Shown here piece after piece: positions 1 to 12,875 of a DNA stretch of 64,000 nt. Under the pieces are notes generated by a model. The model was not told where the DNA came from. It saw only the letters and a list, made by a program, of their open reading frames with translations, and ran no database searches. Origin of the DNA: Gymnorhina tibicen (Eukaryota; Chordata; Aves; Passeriformes; Artamidae); assembly GCA_013399875.1 (NCBI GenBank), contig VXAZ01004036.1, positions 173,680-237,679 on the forward strand, read 5' to 3'. Numbering within the stretch: position 1 is the first letter of the stretch; every line of letters starts with the position of its first letter. The position numbers and the translations under genes are program-made.

Positions 1-3000
1 GCCTGCATCATACCATGCACAAATGTTCTTTAAAGGCTTTCTTGCTCACAGTTTTATGCGAAGAGGCATTCTCAGAATGTCACTCCAAGAGAAGTTGCAA
101 ACTGAGGCGCAGCTCTGGAGTGAGTCATTGTTGGTTTGTGGAATTTCTGGTTCTTGTTGGTACAAATTAACATTTTAAGACCACTCTCATCTCCACGTGG
201 TTTAAAGTTCTTAACTTGTTGCAATCAGTTTAATTCTTGTCATTTCCTTAATTAGTTTTCAAGCTTGGCATTGGAAAGCAAATGTGCAAGTGATGAAATC
301 GCATTCAAGTACTCTGAAGCAACAAAATTACATTAACTGTAATTCTGGCAGCTTGTCTTGATCATCTCCTCCTCTGAACTCCAAATCCTGTGTATGCTGT
401 TCTTCCTCTTCACCTGCATTTCTTTCACAGAAGCATTTATGGTCTTGTCAGTCTATTTATAACATAAAAGAAAGATCTGTCCCTGGTAGCTCCACTTCGT
501 ATTGCCTGAGTTCAGGGTGTACGTGCTTGTACGTAGAGATTCATTCCTTCTTTTGTAGAAGAAACTATTTCATCCTTTGTGCTCCCACTCAGCCCTAAAG
601 GTTGGCACCCACAGAAGCCTTAACGTCTTTCTGTAGCGTAAACGATGAGTCAGGATAACAGAGCCACGTTCTTGTTTAAGATCGTGCTAAGGACAGAGGC
701 AAAACTCATGGTGAATTAGGTGGCTCGAAACCAAATGAAGCAAAACAAGTTACAAGGGTTCTACACATTTCTGTGTGCTTCATGTTGCTTCATGGTTCTT
801 ACCATATAGTTTTAGAAAATACATGAATAATGATAGTGTTGCTTGGAAGGCAGTAAGAAATGGAGTTGGGAAAGGAACATGTCCATTATAAACAGATAAT
901 GCTCGTTGTTGATTTTATTGTTTTACTGTTTACAGTGTTCTCTAACAGATGTGGGCTGCTTGTCAGAAAGGACGAAAAAAATCTCAAATGCATAAAATTC
1001 CAATCTTTTAATTAGAAAAGGGGCATCTTGGAGATTTTTACTTATTTTCATTTAAATGAAATTCAGCCTCTCATCCTGAAACTAAAAAGTTTTTCTCATG
1101 TTGCATTTAGCTGTGGGTATTGGATAAACAGCATAAAGGTCTCAGTTTGGAGCTCTTGCAGCTTAAAATTTTCATGTTGGTTTGCCTCTCACTTGAACTT
1201 ACCTTTGGCTACAGTCTCCCCCTTTTTGCAACATCTGTATACGAAAAAATGGAATGGAGAGACAGAACTCTCTCCAGTAACTGGTTTTAAACAATTATCA
1301 CTGTGAATTTAGTTATGCCCAGTCTAAAATGGGCACAAATGTCTGGATAGTAGCAGTGAGTTTTGGAGAGTAGCACTGTCATCCTGGTTCCTGCTGGAAA
1401 TCAATGCTGGGAATTTCAGCTCTCTGTTTGCTCCCTGATGGTGATCACAGGTTGTGGCATCAACATTTCTCAGGTGTTTCCTTGATTTGGGTGCAGATTT
1501 ACAGGAGCTTAGATGAACCCTCATGGCAGGGGGGTTGGGACTAGATGGTCTTTAAGGTCCATTCCACCCCAACCCATTCTATGATTTTATGATGGCTGAT
1601 ATACTTAAAGTAAAACTCAGCTCTAAATCACAACAGCAGACACTCCTGGGAATTCTTTCATGTCCAGTTCCAAACAGATAACCCTGGTAAAAAAATAACA
1701 TCTTACCCTCATGTTGCAGTAAGCATATCCGTGGAGGGTTGGTCTTTCTCATCTTGGCCAGAAGCAGAAGAACAGCTGATCCATGATGTATTCCATGGTG
1801 ACAGTCACTCAGGTCTTACTCAAGTGACTTCTCAGAAGGATCTGGTGCCTGTTGTGGCATCAGTACCAGGCACAGTTCACACCCTCTCTGTCAAGGGGCT
1901 CATACGCCATCAACAGAGAGAAGCAGGTGCAGAATTTGGGATGTCTCACACAGGTGGATGATTATTGCAGCCAGGTTTTATGCCCCCAACCCTATAAAGC
2001 TTTTCATCTTTCATTCTTGCTTTTCTTCAGCTGAAAGTACTTGGTCTCAGTGGAAAGGTTAAATTCTGGCTGCAAGATTGCTATTTCTAACCTACATTTC
2101 TGCTGTTCTGACCCACAGTTCTGGTTTGGCATTGTGCCCACACAGAAGACATGGCTTTAATTTAATATTCAGAAGTATTTCTGAATGTTTACTGTTATTT
2201 AGATGTATTTAGTTTGCACAGCTTGAGCCGTATTGCCTTCAGTCAGTAAACATTACAGTAGACGGTAGAAATTTCTCGATCTTGAAGTTATTTTGCAGTC
2301 TAGATGGGGAGAAAAAAGCTGTGGTTTCTATAGCAATACTTCACTTGATAACCTGGAAGAGCATGCTAATTCTATAGATAACTGTTTCTCCTTATATAAT
2401 CCCTGTAATGTGCTGAGCAAATGGTAACTGATGCTGTACAGTGTTATGATTACACATTTAATTTCCTCCAATTATTCCCCGAGAAAAATTAGTAAAGTAA
2501 GACACAGATACTGCCTCTGCCTGATTGTAGCTGAGCCCTGTTGGGTTTAGAAGCTCAGAATTCAGTGAAGCATGCAGGGCTGGAATTCATTCTGATGCCG
2601 GGCAGATTGCTTTCTGGTTAGCAAGCCACTAGCATGTACATCCCCATTTCCCTGCCTAGCTCCCAGCCTTGAAGCTTAAAGTTTACAGAATGCAGAGATG
2701 ACTGAAATCTAAATTGTTGTTCTGGTTTCCTTCTGGAACTGCTTGTCACTTTCCTGTTATTTTTAATAATGTAATGATAAGATTTTTTGACACGTACTGT
2801 ACGTCTTTCCTTCAAGACAGCTGCAGCCTGCCTTGAGCAAACTGCCAGGCTGGCAGGAAGAAAGTGGCATGCAGAAAGCATTGCAGGGAAAAGGCTTTCT
2901 TTTTTCCTTTTTTTTTTTTTTTGGTCTCTACTAGAATCTCAAAATTCCATGAAGATACGTAGACATTATTTCCTCTCCCTGCCTCCTCCACACCCCAATA

Positions 3001-3696
3001 AATTTACTTTATTTTAATGATTTTCACTGGAATAAAAGAATATCTTTATTTCATGCTGTGGATTGCTTGCCATAAAGTTAGTAAGTGTTTATCTCTTTGA
3101 GGCTTTAAGTTGTAAAGGTAAAACCAAGGAACTTACAATAATAATAAATTATAGAAGTCGCTTTAAAGGTTTTTCCAAATATGAGCTGAAATCAAGCATT
3201 GGAGCTTAATTACAAAACAAATACTGTCTGGAGCATCAAATCCAGGTATGGTTGGAGAAAGACTTGTTCTGCAACCTGAGCTAAAGTTGGGATAAGGAAA
3301 ATGAGTTAAACAAAAAAGCCCCAAACAAACAGAAAGAACCTAACCAAAAAACCCCGTGGAATTCCTGTGAATTCTTTCAGTCTTGTAAATACAAGACCCC
3401 CTCTGTGTCAGGCAGGTATGCTACGTGTATCACTGTTTTCATTTTGAGGGTCACTCATTCATTTTGTCATGGACTGATACTTTCCCTCACCTGCATTTTT
3501 TTTTTTTCCTCCTGAGGAACCACTTCAGTCAGAAATTTCTGAGTAAATTTTGTTTTCTGCATATTTCACCATTACATGGGTTCAGGGCCAAATGGGAAGT
3601 GGTATGGGTTTAGCTCTTGCTCTTAGGCTTTTGTACAAATAAATGGTTAGTTTGCATATTTGCTGTTTTCATGTATGACTGCATTTATTTTCGCAG
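1..3696 (+). other. ARID4A intron (partial)
   Basis: No coding exon was recognised. The segment holds a short CR1 3' end at 1521-1593 and a T-rich run near 2900, and closes with a good acceptor (pyrimidine-rich, ending in tcgcag) at 3696. Confidence 0.7.
1521..1593 (+). mobile_element. CR1 LINE 3' fragment
   Basis: The stretch matches the CR1 3' end in plus orientation: a 'ggttggactagatggtc' block followed by a 'ccaacccattctatgat' terminus. Only about 70 bases remain. It is intronic, in the sense orientation of ARID4A. Confidence 0.85.
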
Positions 3697-3769
3697 CCTG
3701 AGGAAGAGCTTGATCCTGAAGAGAGGGACAACTTCCTCCAACAGCTTTACAAGTTTATGGAAGACAGAG
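3697..3769 (+). CDS. ARID4A: ARID4A coding exon: start of ARID domain
   Basis: Encodes [20 protein letters not shown] and then MEDRG, the first helix region of the ARID DNA-binding domain. It is preceded by the acceptor tcgcag at 3691-3696 and followed by the donor gtaaca at 3770. It enters in phase 0 and leaves one base, which joins the next exon to make the Gly codon of the RGTP segment. The peptide is essentially identical to the human protein as I remember it. Confidence 0.95.
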
Positions 3770-6066
3770 GTAACATTGAATTTTCTTCCTGTTTTTTTTT
3801 ATCTCCAGTCCACTTCTTTAATGGCACAGCACTCAAAGGGAACTCAAATCCTCCCTGAGGTGTTTTGGTTTTGTTTTGCTTTCACAAAGCCGTTCTTATG
3901 TTCACAACCCCTGTTAAATAAGCTCTCAGCTGATTTCTGGTTGTGACAGCCATGGCTGAGAGCTCTGCTGCTGTTAATCCCAGGCTGGAAGCTGTGGAGT
4001 CTGTTCATGGATGGTGAAATCCAACCAGCAGAGAATGGAGATGTGCCATCCTCAAGTCTCCATGCAGAGCTGTTCTTACCATGCACAAATGGAGCAGTGA
4101 TACCTGAAGAGACAACTTAAAAGATTCTATTTTATCCTGTTGCTAGAACAATAAAATAGTGTGTTTTAAATGTCTGTCTTTACAGAATTAAGTAAGATTT
4201 AATAAATTAGAATAGTTGAAGTCTTGGCTTCAGACCTATAGTGGAAGTGCACGTGCTCTGCATAGGGAGCAGGAGGTACCTGCTGCTTGGAGAGCTGTTG
4301 CATAAGGCATTTGCATTTGCAGTTGTGATGGGACTGACACTAAAATGGAAGGTTTTATGCCTCTATTTTAAAAAATATATTCGAGCCTGCAGAGAGTTTT
4401 GTCTTTTAGAGTATATTGGTTTGTTTAACTCATCAAGTCTCCATTTCAATCCTGATTTCAAATACTGTGTTCATCCTGCAGTGTCTTGGTGTGGAGGTAG
4501 ATTACAGGTGTAACTACTGCCCTTTCCCCTTTTTTTTTTTCTTTTCTCTTGACAGCAGTTACCTGAATGATATTTCCATAGCAGCACAGAGTGCAGCAAA
4601 CGTTGATGTATTTGAATTTGAAATAACCAGAGCTAAGGGTAAAACATGAAGTGCTTGTAGAGTCTGAATATTTCCCCCTTTCTTTTTTTGAGGGGGGGAG
4701 GCTGTTAAAATTAATGGGGAAATCAAGCTGCCTTTGTAAAAGAGGGTCTGTATCCCTTCTAATGAGGTGTGTTCTAGACCACAGAATCATAAAAGAACAG
4801 TTCAAAAGCTGTTCAATATTGCTAGTTCTTATCACAGGTTTACAAATTGAGCATGTATTATAGCAAAGTGTTCTGGAGCTCATCCAATATAATTTTGAAG
4901 GCTTCCTGTGTATATGACCAGTGTTTCTGGAGAATAACCTGCCTTAGGGGAATAAAAGGCTAAGTTGGGGGGAAAAAAAGAAATCGCTCTGCTGCTGGGC
5001 TAATCCACAGTTTTCCTTTCATGTAGCCAGATTCTTCCCCCTTTCCTGTTTCTTCCTTTTTCGTTGTCTTTCTTAAACATTCACAGACGACAAAACAAGT
5101 AGGGATGTCAGGACCTTGCGAAGGCAAAAGAAGAAAGCATTTGCGTGCTGAATTTGAAGACTCAGTCCATGAAATGTTCTTTAAGCCAGTACGTGGATTC
5201 AGCAATGTGCAAGGACTGTTTCAGGACTGGGACTTCCCCCTGCCTCTTTGCTTCTTTTTTTTCTTCTCTGTCCTTACATAAAGATTTCTGCTCCCACCAG
5301 ATTAGTTCTACATTCTCTTCTCTCAGTATAAATGTTATGATTCTTGGAATCATGACAGTATTCCCAAAGTCCTATAAAATTATTTTAATGATTCCAAATG
5401 TAATTGCATGAAGATGAAGGAAGATATGAAGCAGCAAGGAAGAGATTTGATATTCTTCCTTGCTGGGAGGATTATTGTCTACGTATGCAGCCACTTGCCC
5501 TAAGTCACTTTTGGTTTCTCCTTTTGCAAATAATTACTGTTCTTTATGTCACTGCCACTCAGCTGATTTGAGTTCTTTCTTTTCCCTGGAACTGTCCCAA
5601 ATATTCCTGTCTGGTTAGGGCCTTGTGTTCTTCCACGTTCTGACAATTTGCCTGAGTGTCTCTTCCTAATCCAACATCTCTGCTTCTTCCTCGTTCCTTT
5701 CAGCCCACAGTGTTTTGAGTTCATCTCTTCACACATTGCTCTGTTCCAGCATTCCTCAGGTGTTCTGTGGAGCTTCCTGCAGTGCTGGCTGTCCTCCCTG
5801 CTCAGGAGAGGAGCAGTGGGATGCAGCCAGGTGGATGGGGGTTGTTGATAAACCCGGGTGGCTGATAAACCACCCAGAGATAATGATGCATTCAAAAGAG
5901 GGTGAAGCCTTAACTGGCGATTGGAAACTGCTGACTTGGGACATGCCTTAAACCATTACAGATTTTAAAATGCAGAAAGATACTTGTAATCAAGTGTGTG
6001 CTATAGGAATGGAAGAGGCAACTTGCTGTTCTTTGGGATAACTTGTTTCTGTTTTGTTTTATTCAG
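3770..6066 (+). other. ARID4A intron
   Basis: Intron of about 2.3 kb with T-rich runs and no recognised exon or repeat copy. A small perfect inverted repeat lies at 5856-5875. The acceptor attcag lies at 6061-6066. Confidence 0.7.
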
Positions 6067-6161
6067 GTACTCCTATCAATAAACCACCAGTTCTGGGCTA
6101 CAAGGACCTTAATCTCTTCAAACTTTTTAGACTGGTTTATCAGCAGGGTGGGTGTGACAAT
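6067..6161 (+). CDS. ARID4A: ARID4A coding exon: ARID domain core
   Basis: Encodes (G)[20 protein letters not shown] followed by [11 protein letters not shown], the conserved core of the ARID fold (the loop between helices and the DNA-contact region). Acceptor ...attcag, donor gtaagt at 6162. 95 nt, phase 1 in and phase 0 out. Human has VYHQGG at the same place, a conservative change. Confidence 0.95.
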
Positions 6162-6220
6162 GTAAGTGTTGGATGTTCCCTGAACTAAATATGTCTATTC
6201 ACTCATATCTATAAATGGTT

Positions 6221-6380
6221 GTCCAGGGAAGCTGTGGATACCCCAACCCTGGAAGTGTTCCAGGCCAGGTTGGAGGGGCCTGGAGCAATCTGGGATGGTG
6301 GAAGGTGTCCTGCCCATGGCAGGGGGTGGCACTGGATGGGCTTTAAGTTCCCTTCCAACCCAAACTGTTCAATGGTTATA
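6221..6380 (+). mobile_element. CR1 LINE 3' fragment
   Basis: Plus-orientation CR1 tail: 'gtccagggaagctgtgg', 'ccaggccaggttgga', 'catggcagggggtggc' and 'cccttccaacccaaac' occur in the usual order. It starts about 60 bases after the preceding ARID4A exon. Confidence 0.92.
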
Positions 6381-6477
6381 AAAGGCTTTGGCTTGTGGCT
6401 CTGTTAGATACTATTCTTTAATGTTCTTGCTAAATAGAACCTGTACATTTCCTTTTTTCTTTTTTTTTCCCCCAAAG

Positions 6478-6575
6478 ATTGAGAGTGGTGCTGTATGGAA
6501 GCAAATTTATATGGACCTTGGCATTCCTATTTTGAACTCAGCTGCTTCCTACAATGTAAAAACTGCTTATAGAAA
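6478..6575 (+). CDS. ARID4A: ARID4A coding exon: ARID domain, second half
   Basis: Encodes [20 protein letters not shown] then [13 protein letters not shown], the W-containing helix and the C-terminal part of the ARID domain. The acceptor is a long pyrimidine tract ending cccaaag, the donor gtaagt at 6576. It leaves two bases (AA), completed to Lys by the first base of the next exon. Confidence 0.95.
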
Positions 6576-7926
6576 GTAAGTTCTCATATTGGATAATGGT
6601 GAAAACACTTTTCCTTTCTTTTTTCCTAGTAGTAGCATGTACATTATTCAAGAGATTTTTTGATAGTTTAGAGACAGCAGCTGATATCCTTCAGTTAATG
6701 AACAGTTCTGAGCATCTTCCAGTGCTCAGAGGATTGAAGTGGTGGAGGAAAGGAAGGGAGTATTCAGGGCTGTGCAAGTTCCTGTTGCTCCAAGACATGA
6801 GAATCCTGCTCATTTTCTTATCAAGAAACTTGCACTTTCCTCATGTGCTGATGCCATTTCAGAGGACAACAGTGAAATTTATAAAATAAGCTTTGGCAGA
6901 TTCAGTTTTGCAAGTTAAGGCAATTAACAGGAATGGACTCCTTAGTCTCTAGGTCTCGTATGCACTGAGGAGAATTTTATACCAGTTGCTTTAAGTTCAT
7001 GAAAGGTGTTGACTGAAAAAAGACATGTTTCAGATTGTGTATTTACATATAGTCTCTGCAGAATTTGTAGAATAATGGATTTAGGACTTAACTGTGGGCA
7101 TTGCTGTGGTGGATGTGGCAGTATTAAGTAGTAAAATAATGAACAAATGCATAAATCTTTTTCTTCTGACCCTCGCTTTTCAGCTGTGTTGTAACTTTTG
7201 AATTGGAAACCTTTTAGGAATGACATTTTTCAAGCTTGTTTTCTAAATAAAAATTATTTTTATTATTTATCCTCCTGGAAGTTTGACACGAAACAATTGG
7301 GCTTTTTGAGTAAAAGGGAAGAATGAGTTTCTCTTGACTTGTACCTAAGGAAATTCGGAAATAGGGATGACTAATGACTCAACTCATGTTAATTTGATGA
7401 AGATGACAATATTGAGACTCTCTTCAGTGGGATTTGAACTGGGCACATGTTTAAGGTCTGTATTTTACAGAGAAGAGTGTTTATCCTAGAAAGAGTAATT
7501 GGTAAATATGTACTAGGTTGCTGTTGCAGTGGAAATAATGATGATAACTTGCATATTAATTCTTTGAGGAATAAGCTAATTCATACATCTCTCACCTGTA
7601 ACTGGATTAGAGTGTGCACAGGAATTACCAGAGAACAAGCTCATGCCTGGGCTTATTGTCATGAATTCTTAACTGGCTGGGGATGAAGTTAAATATGTGG
7701 GAAGCACCTCTCTGTATTCTTTTTCACCATTTGGCTTGTGTGCAAAATTGTTTCATTTCAAAATCTTCTCTTTTATATTTTTGTTTATTTGGGTTTGTTT
7801 GGTTGTTGTTCTTTATAATCTTTTTTTATTTTCCTGAAGTTACTGAGCAGAAAAACAGGTTTTATGCACTTCAATAAATAGAGAATAAACCATGAAATAT
7901 GAATGGGACCTTACTTGTGTCTGTAG
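6576..7926 (+). other. ARID4A intron
   Basis: Intron of 1.35 kb, AT-rich. I see no exon, RNA gene or repeat copy in it. Confidence 0.65.
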
Positions 7927-8155
7927 GTATCTTTATGGTTTTGAAGAGTACTGCCGTTCTGCAAACATTCAGTTTAGGACCATCCATCACAATGAACCAA
8001 AAGTGGTAGAAGACACACAGAAACACGTGGAACCAATGGAGGAGAGTGTGAAAGAGGAACAAAAAATGCCCCCAACAGAAGTTAAAAAAGAAGCAGAAGA
8101 AAATTATTCCAGCAGTGAAAGTGAGAAAGAAGAAATTGAACTAAGATCCCCAAGG
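7927..8155 (+). CDS. ARID4A: ARID4A coding exon: end of ARID domain and acidic linker
   Basis: Begins [18 protein letters not shown], the last helix of the ARID domain, and continues into a Glu/Lys-rich linker with [18 protein letters not shown]. Acceptor ctgtag at 7921-7926, donor gtgagt at 8156. 229 nt, phase 2 in and phase 0 out. The linker is clearly less conserved with human than the ARID part, as expected for a disordered region. Confidence 0.94.
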
Positions 8156-9784
8156 GTGAGTGGTTTGAACTGATTTGTGTTGAGTCCTTAACAAAGCTCC
8201 TTTGTGCAGGGAACAGTTTCCATAATGAGTTTTCCCTGTGGAGCAATTGCATGTTGGAATTGGTGCACTTGTACTAGTGTGGAGTTCTGTGAGTGTTAAC
8301 TGTTAATTATGGAAACAGAATCAGGTTTGATTATTCCTTCATATTCCACACCATGCGTGGGATTTGCTCAGGCTGTGTTGGATGTGCTGTGGTTCAGGGA
8401 TGGCTTTGAGCTGTGTATCACTGGAACAGTGAAACATAGCAGGACAGGCTTGGTTGTGGGTGAGGATTTCCACAGGCACATGAAACCTGGAGCCTTCTGG
8501 CGAGAAACAGGAATATCAAAAACCTACTACGGATCTAAGAATCAAAGGAAGACCCATTTCTCTGAGTGGCTTTTATCACGGTCTTTCTTCTAATAAAAAA
8601 ACCCCACTCAAATATTACAGTATGTAGACAAAAGTAGAGGGAGGAACAATTAAGTTTAGCCTTCATTTGTCTTTAAATGCTGTAGAGGTAAGGGTTGTAT
8701 TAGTAGTTACATAGATCAGACCAGTGACCCATTAGCTGGTGGAGACTGAACACCACGGAGAATACAAACAGTACTTTGGAGGTATTGGAATATGACTGTA
8801 GCACTCCTTTAATTACGTTAAAAGAACATTTTGTGTTCCTTACTAGAGCATGACTACTGAAGGGCAAGAATTGCTACTTTTAAATTGTTCAAGTTCTAAG
8901 GATTTTGTTCAACTAAAATGTCATTCTGTTAGAGTACTTCTTGCAAAGCAGCTTTTCAAGCAAATATATGGCCTTATAAATTAATAGATGAAAGGACAGG
9001 GTGTAAACACAAGTTGAGACTTCTATTATGTATTATATTTCTATTTAAATAAAGTGGTTGTTCCAAGCTGCATCAGCCTCAGTGAACTTCCTGATGTGAC
9101 ATTAGGTTTGTTCTTAGTTTGTTCAATTATTTTTGAGTTGGTTTTTCTTTTTGAGAACACTCAAAAAAAGGATAAAGAAATGTAAGAATTTTTGTCTGTT
9201 TAATAATTGGCTCTTTGTTCGGATCAAAAAGCAGTGATCCTATCAAGAGACTTTATTAAATCAAATGATAATCCTGTGCTAGATCTCTAAGAATCACTTG
9301 CAGATAGTCCCAGGCAGCAACTGCCTGAGTACTCAAAGTGCCTTTTAAAAATGGGATACGTAAAGTTTTTTGGAAGCTGACAAATTTCTGCCTGTGATGT
9401 CCGCAGGTGACTGTCAGGATTGAAGATGCTGAGGGGAAGATGTCTCCTCTCAGTACTCCTGTACAAGCACTTTAAATAATGTATTGCTGTAGGTGAACAA
9501 GATGTTTTGGCCCATTGTATCAGAGCAACAAGCATTACAGGGCCAAGCAAACATCCTGAAATCCTCCAGCAGTTAATCAGAAACTCATCCTCTTTATTCC
9601 AAATGAAGCAGATACAAAAATTTGAAGCTTTGATCTTAATATTTTAAAATACCTTGTTGTTCTTGTCATCCCCAGGCTTTCTTCTCTGCAGGAGTTGCAT
9701 GTCTCACGTTTTTGCTGAGATCTGGAGAGGTTATGGAGAAAGCAGGTGACAGGAGTCATTAAACTGATCTCATTTCTGTTCCAG
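8156..9784 (+). other. ARID4A intron
   Basis: Intron of 1.6 kb without recognised exons or CR1 copies. The acceptor ttccag lies at 9779-9784. Confidence 0.65.
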
Positions 9785-10035
9785 GGACGACGAAGACTTG
9801 CCCGCGATGCAACCCCTGCTAAAAAAGATGGCGAAGAGGATAAAACCCAAGACAAACTAAAAGACAGCAACAAAGAAAACAAAGATGTAGAGGAAACACC
9901 TGAGAATGCAGAAAAGAAAGAAAATGAAACTCCACTAGGGAAGAAAAGTACACCAAAGCAAAAAGAGAAGAAAATTAAAAAACAGGAGGATTCTGATAAA
10001 GAGTCAGATGAAGAGGAAGAGAGGCAGAGGGAGAG
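9785..10035 (+). CDS. ARID4A: ARID4A coding exon: Lys/Glu-rich linker
   Basis: Starts [20 protein letters not shown] and continues as a charged low-complexity linker ending [19 protein letters not shown]. The stretch [18 protein letters not shown] of the human protein is nearly reproduced (S for N at one place). Donor gtaaac at 10036. Two bases are carried over to the next exon. This part is probably disordered and contributes nuclear-localisation-like basic clusters. Confidence 0.93.
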
Positions 10036-11307
10036 GTAAACACTAACTTGTATCACCTTCCTTTGAGTTTCTCTGTGCCATGATTGAGCTGTTCTCCAGG
10101 CAGGAGGACACAGACTTGGATCTTTAACTAAAGTGTGAAAATCAGAAAGCTAATTCACTCAGACAGGCAGGGAAGGGAACATTTTATTTCAAGCTTGTAG
10201 AGCCTGCTGTACTTTATGGAAGCATCTTTTTGTGGTCGATGCCAGGCAGTATTTTTCACTGTCATTTTACTTGCCAAGGCTGTGTTGGTGTTTCATCACA
10301 CCAACACCTCCAGACACCAAGCTGACCAGGCTGTGAGTCTGCCAGGTGCCCTGAGGATGGGAACAGCTTGGAGACACTTCCCTGGGCAGTTGAAATAGAA
10401 ATGACAAATCCCTCTTCTCCTGTGCTTATAAGTGGTTGCTGATGGCTGGTGAAGCTTGAGGCTCCTTGTTTTTATTGTGTGTCAGATGATCAAGGCATCA
10501 AAGAGTTTTCTTTAAGCTGTGTGGGTGTTGCTCGTCCTCTGAGTTGCTTGCCACAAGATAGTTGATCTTTCACTGAAGGCCAGCAAATATATTTCATTAA
10601 AAGCAAACCTGTAGTCCTTTTCAGTATTTTCTTTCTTCCTGAATCTTTTTGCAGTTTAACTTTTAAATTATGCTAACTTCTCCCTTAAATAGGGAGGTAA
10701 TTATAGCTAAAAATGGGTTAGATTGTCATTCTTGAAAATATGTTTAATATTTAAATAGTAGCTATAGGTGTAATAAGAGGTAGATGTGTCTAATAAGAGC
10801 TGTGCAAACACTCTTAAGCTTGGCTAAGCACTCTTGTAATCAAGTTTTTTTCCAATGGAATAGTGTTTCTATCCATGAGAGGATCACTATGATGTCATTT
10901 CAAACTTATGTGCAGTTAATACACTGTAGCCTGTTAAGCAAATTGTAAAAGAACCTTTTTTTATAAATAATGTGAGACACACACCGAGTTAACTTTTATT
11001 CCTCTTTGTATAATCAAAATATTAATTTAAAAAATAATCTGGAAGCTTTGAGGTAGTTGTACGTTTTATAAATTGTGTTTAAATTTTAATAGAACTTTCT
11101 GGGTATTTTTGGCACTTAGCCCTTTTCTCTCTAAGTCCTGTTCTTGATTTAAAAAATCTGTTTCTGAGCAAGCTTCAGAGACGGGACAGGGTGCAGAAAA
11201 TTAATTTCTTTTTTTCTTGCAGCCTTTTTCTACCTTGACTACTCTCTTTAAATGTTAAAATATGATTGTCACTAATTAGTGGGCATTTTAAATACATTTT
11301 ACTGCAG
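10036..11307 (+). other. ARID4A intron
   Basis: Intron of 1.27 kb, AT-rich. Nothing recognisable apart from its splice sites. Confidence 0.65.
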
Positions 11308-11505
11308 GGAAGAAATTGAGAACAAAGGAGAATCAGAAGGTGAAGAGGATGAGGAGGACACAGAACCCTGCCTGACTGGAACCAAAGTGAAAGTAAAATA
11401 TGGACGTGGAAAGACTCAAAAAATTTATGAAGCCAGTATTAAAAGCACAGAAATTGATGATGGAGAGGTTTTATATTTAGTTCATTACTACGGTTGGAAT
11501 GTAAG
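11308..11505 (+). CDS. ARID4A: ARID4A coding exon: chromo-barrel domain, first part
   Basis: After an acidic lead ([14 protein letters not shown]) it encodes [31 protein letters not shown] and [15 protein letters not shown]. This is the chromo-barrel domain, reported in ARID4A to bind methylated histone lysines. The aromatic-rich YLVHYYGWN segment is intact. Acceptor actgcag, donor gtgagg at 11506. Confidence 0.95.
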
Positions 11506-12624
11506 GTGAGGATAACAAATTGCCTTTCATTTCTTTGTTCAAAGGCTTATTTGCAAAATAAATTTTTGTTCTTAAGGAAATAAAGTGAGAGCTGGTTAGT
11601 GATGTGGCTCCAAATTGAATTATCAACATAACAGGCTCTGACTCTTTCCCTTTGCAATGTTAGTGATTTTGTTCATGGTGTTGCATTGAAATGTCAGAAT
11701 ATACTTGTATTTTTCCAAGTGTCCATCTGCCTTAGTAATCCTCGCTCCGTCCAGGAGTATCCCTGATAGTTATTGTGTCTGTCAGTGTTAGCACCAGCAG
11801 ACTTTCCTTTAAGGGAGTCTTTGATAATGGTGAAGATATTTGCAATTACGTGTATTAAGCACTGGAATTTTGGAAACAAAATATATTCTCGTATTGAATG
11901 TTAACTGTGATTGTAAAAATGCTTCTCCTGGTAGCCAGTCTCTGTACTACTTTATGTACTTCAGGTATAGAACTCGTGGTATTCCAAATCCATAAGCAGA
12001 TTTCTTTATGTGGCAACATGAAGTTTGAGTGTGGGAATATTCCCCAAGTATTTACAGGTGTCACTTTACCTTATTAGTACCTCAGGAGATCTTGAGGAGC
12101 AATAGTGTGTTTGTGCTTTTCAGAATCTTATCCAGTTTGTTGCCATAATTTAAAAACTTTACCTTTAAAAAAAAAAAATTTCCTGCTGAGGCATGGTATG
12201 GTGAAAACTGTCTTATGTGTATGATGCGGAATAACTGACACTTTAGAACTGAGTCAGTCCCCTGAATGTTCAGGGGTCAGAGACAAGGAAGTTTGTACCT
12301 TCATTCCCTCATCCCATAAGGTTTTTTTATGGACTAGAAATGTCATTAATCTTTCTAAGGCCAGATACTGCATGTGTTGTAAATACATGCTCTGCTATCA
12401 TGGAATGGTTTGGGCTGGAAGGGCCCTTAAAGCCCATCTCATTCCACGCCCCTGCCACAGGCAGGGACACCTTCCGCTATCCCAGGTTGCTCTGAGCCCC
12501 GTCCAGCCTGGTGTTGGCCTTTTCCTACCCGATAAATATTTTGTGTATTTCAAGTCTTTTAATCCTCATATTCAAACAACATTTTTACGTGCAGTGATAA
12601 CAGCATGTTGTTATTCCCTTTCAG
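11506..12624 (+). other. ARID4A intron
   Basis: Intron of 1.1 kb. It carries an antisense CR1 fragment at about 12396-12522, whose end lies about 100 bases upstream of the acceptor tttcag at 12619-12624. Otherwise nothing recognised. Confidence 0.7.
12396..12522 (-). mobile_element. CR1 LINE 3' fragment
   Basis: Minus-orientation CR1 end: 'atcatggaatggtttgggct', 'caggcagggacacctt' and 'cccaggttgctc'. It is antisense to ARID4A and close to the next 3' splice site. Confidence 0.9.
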
Positions 12625-12709
12625 GTATGATGAGTGGGTGAAAGCTGATCGGATTATCTGGCCTGTGGAAAAAGGAGGACCAAAGAGAAAACAGAAGAAA
12701 AAAACAAAA
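12625..12709 (+). CDS. ARID4A: ARID4A coding exon: chromo-barrel end and basic tail
   Basis: Encodes [18 protein letters not shown], closing the chromo barrel (the W in YDEW is a typical barrel residue), then [10 protein letters not shown], a basic nuclear-localisation-like run. Acceptor tttcag, donor gtaatg at 12710. Phase 2 in, phase 0 out. Confidence 0.95.
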
Positions 12710-12875
12710 GTAATGATTTCAATAAGTTTCTTGTAGTATTGTATTTAATGGCTAGCACTGTCCACGTTTAAAAAAAAAAAAAAGTTATTCAGTCCACTGT
12801 CTAGTTTTTCAATAGAGCCAAAGGTTTGATAATCAGCAGTGAAACACGAATAAAAATCCTTTGTGTCCCCTGCAG

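Noticed and set aside
4781..4920. Possible degraded CR1 end ('ccacagaatcataaaag')
   Set aside because: Only a dozen bases resemble the CR1 terminus and the following sequence does not continue as CR1.
9577..10056. Ser/Phe-rich minus-strand open frame of about 159 codons
   Set aside because: Antisense shadow of the charged ARID4A exon at 9785-10035.
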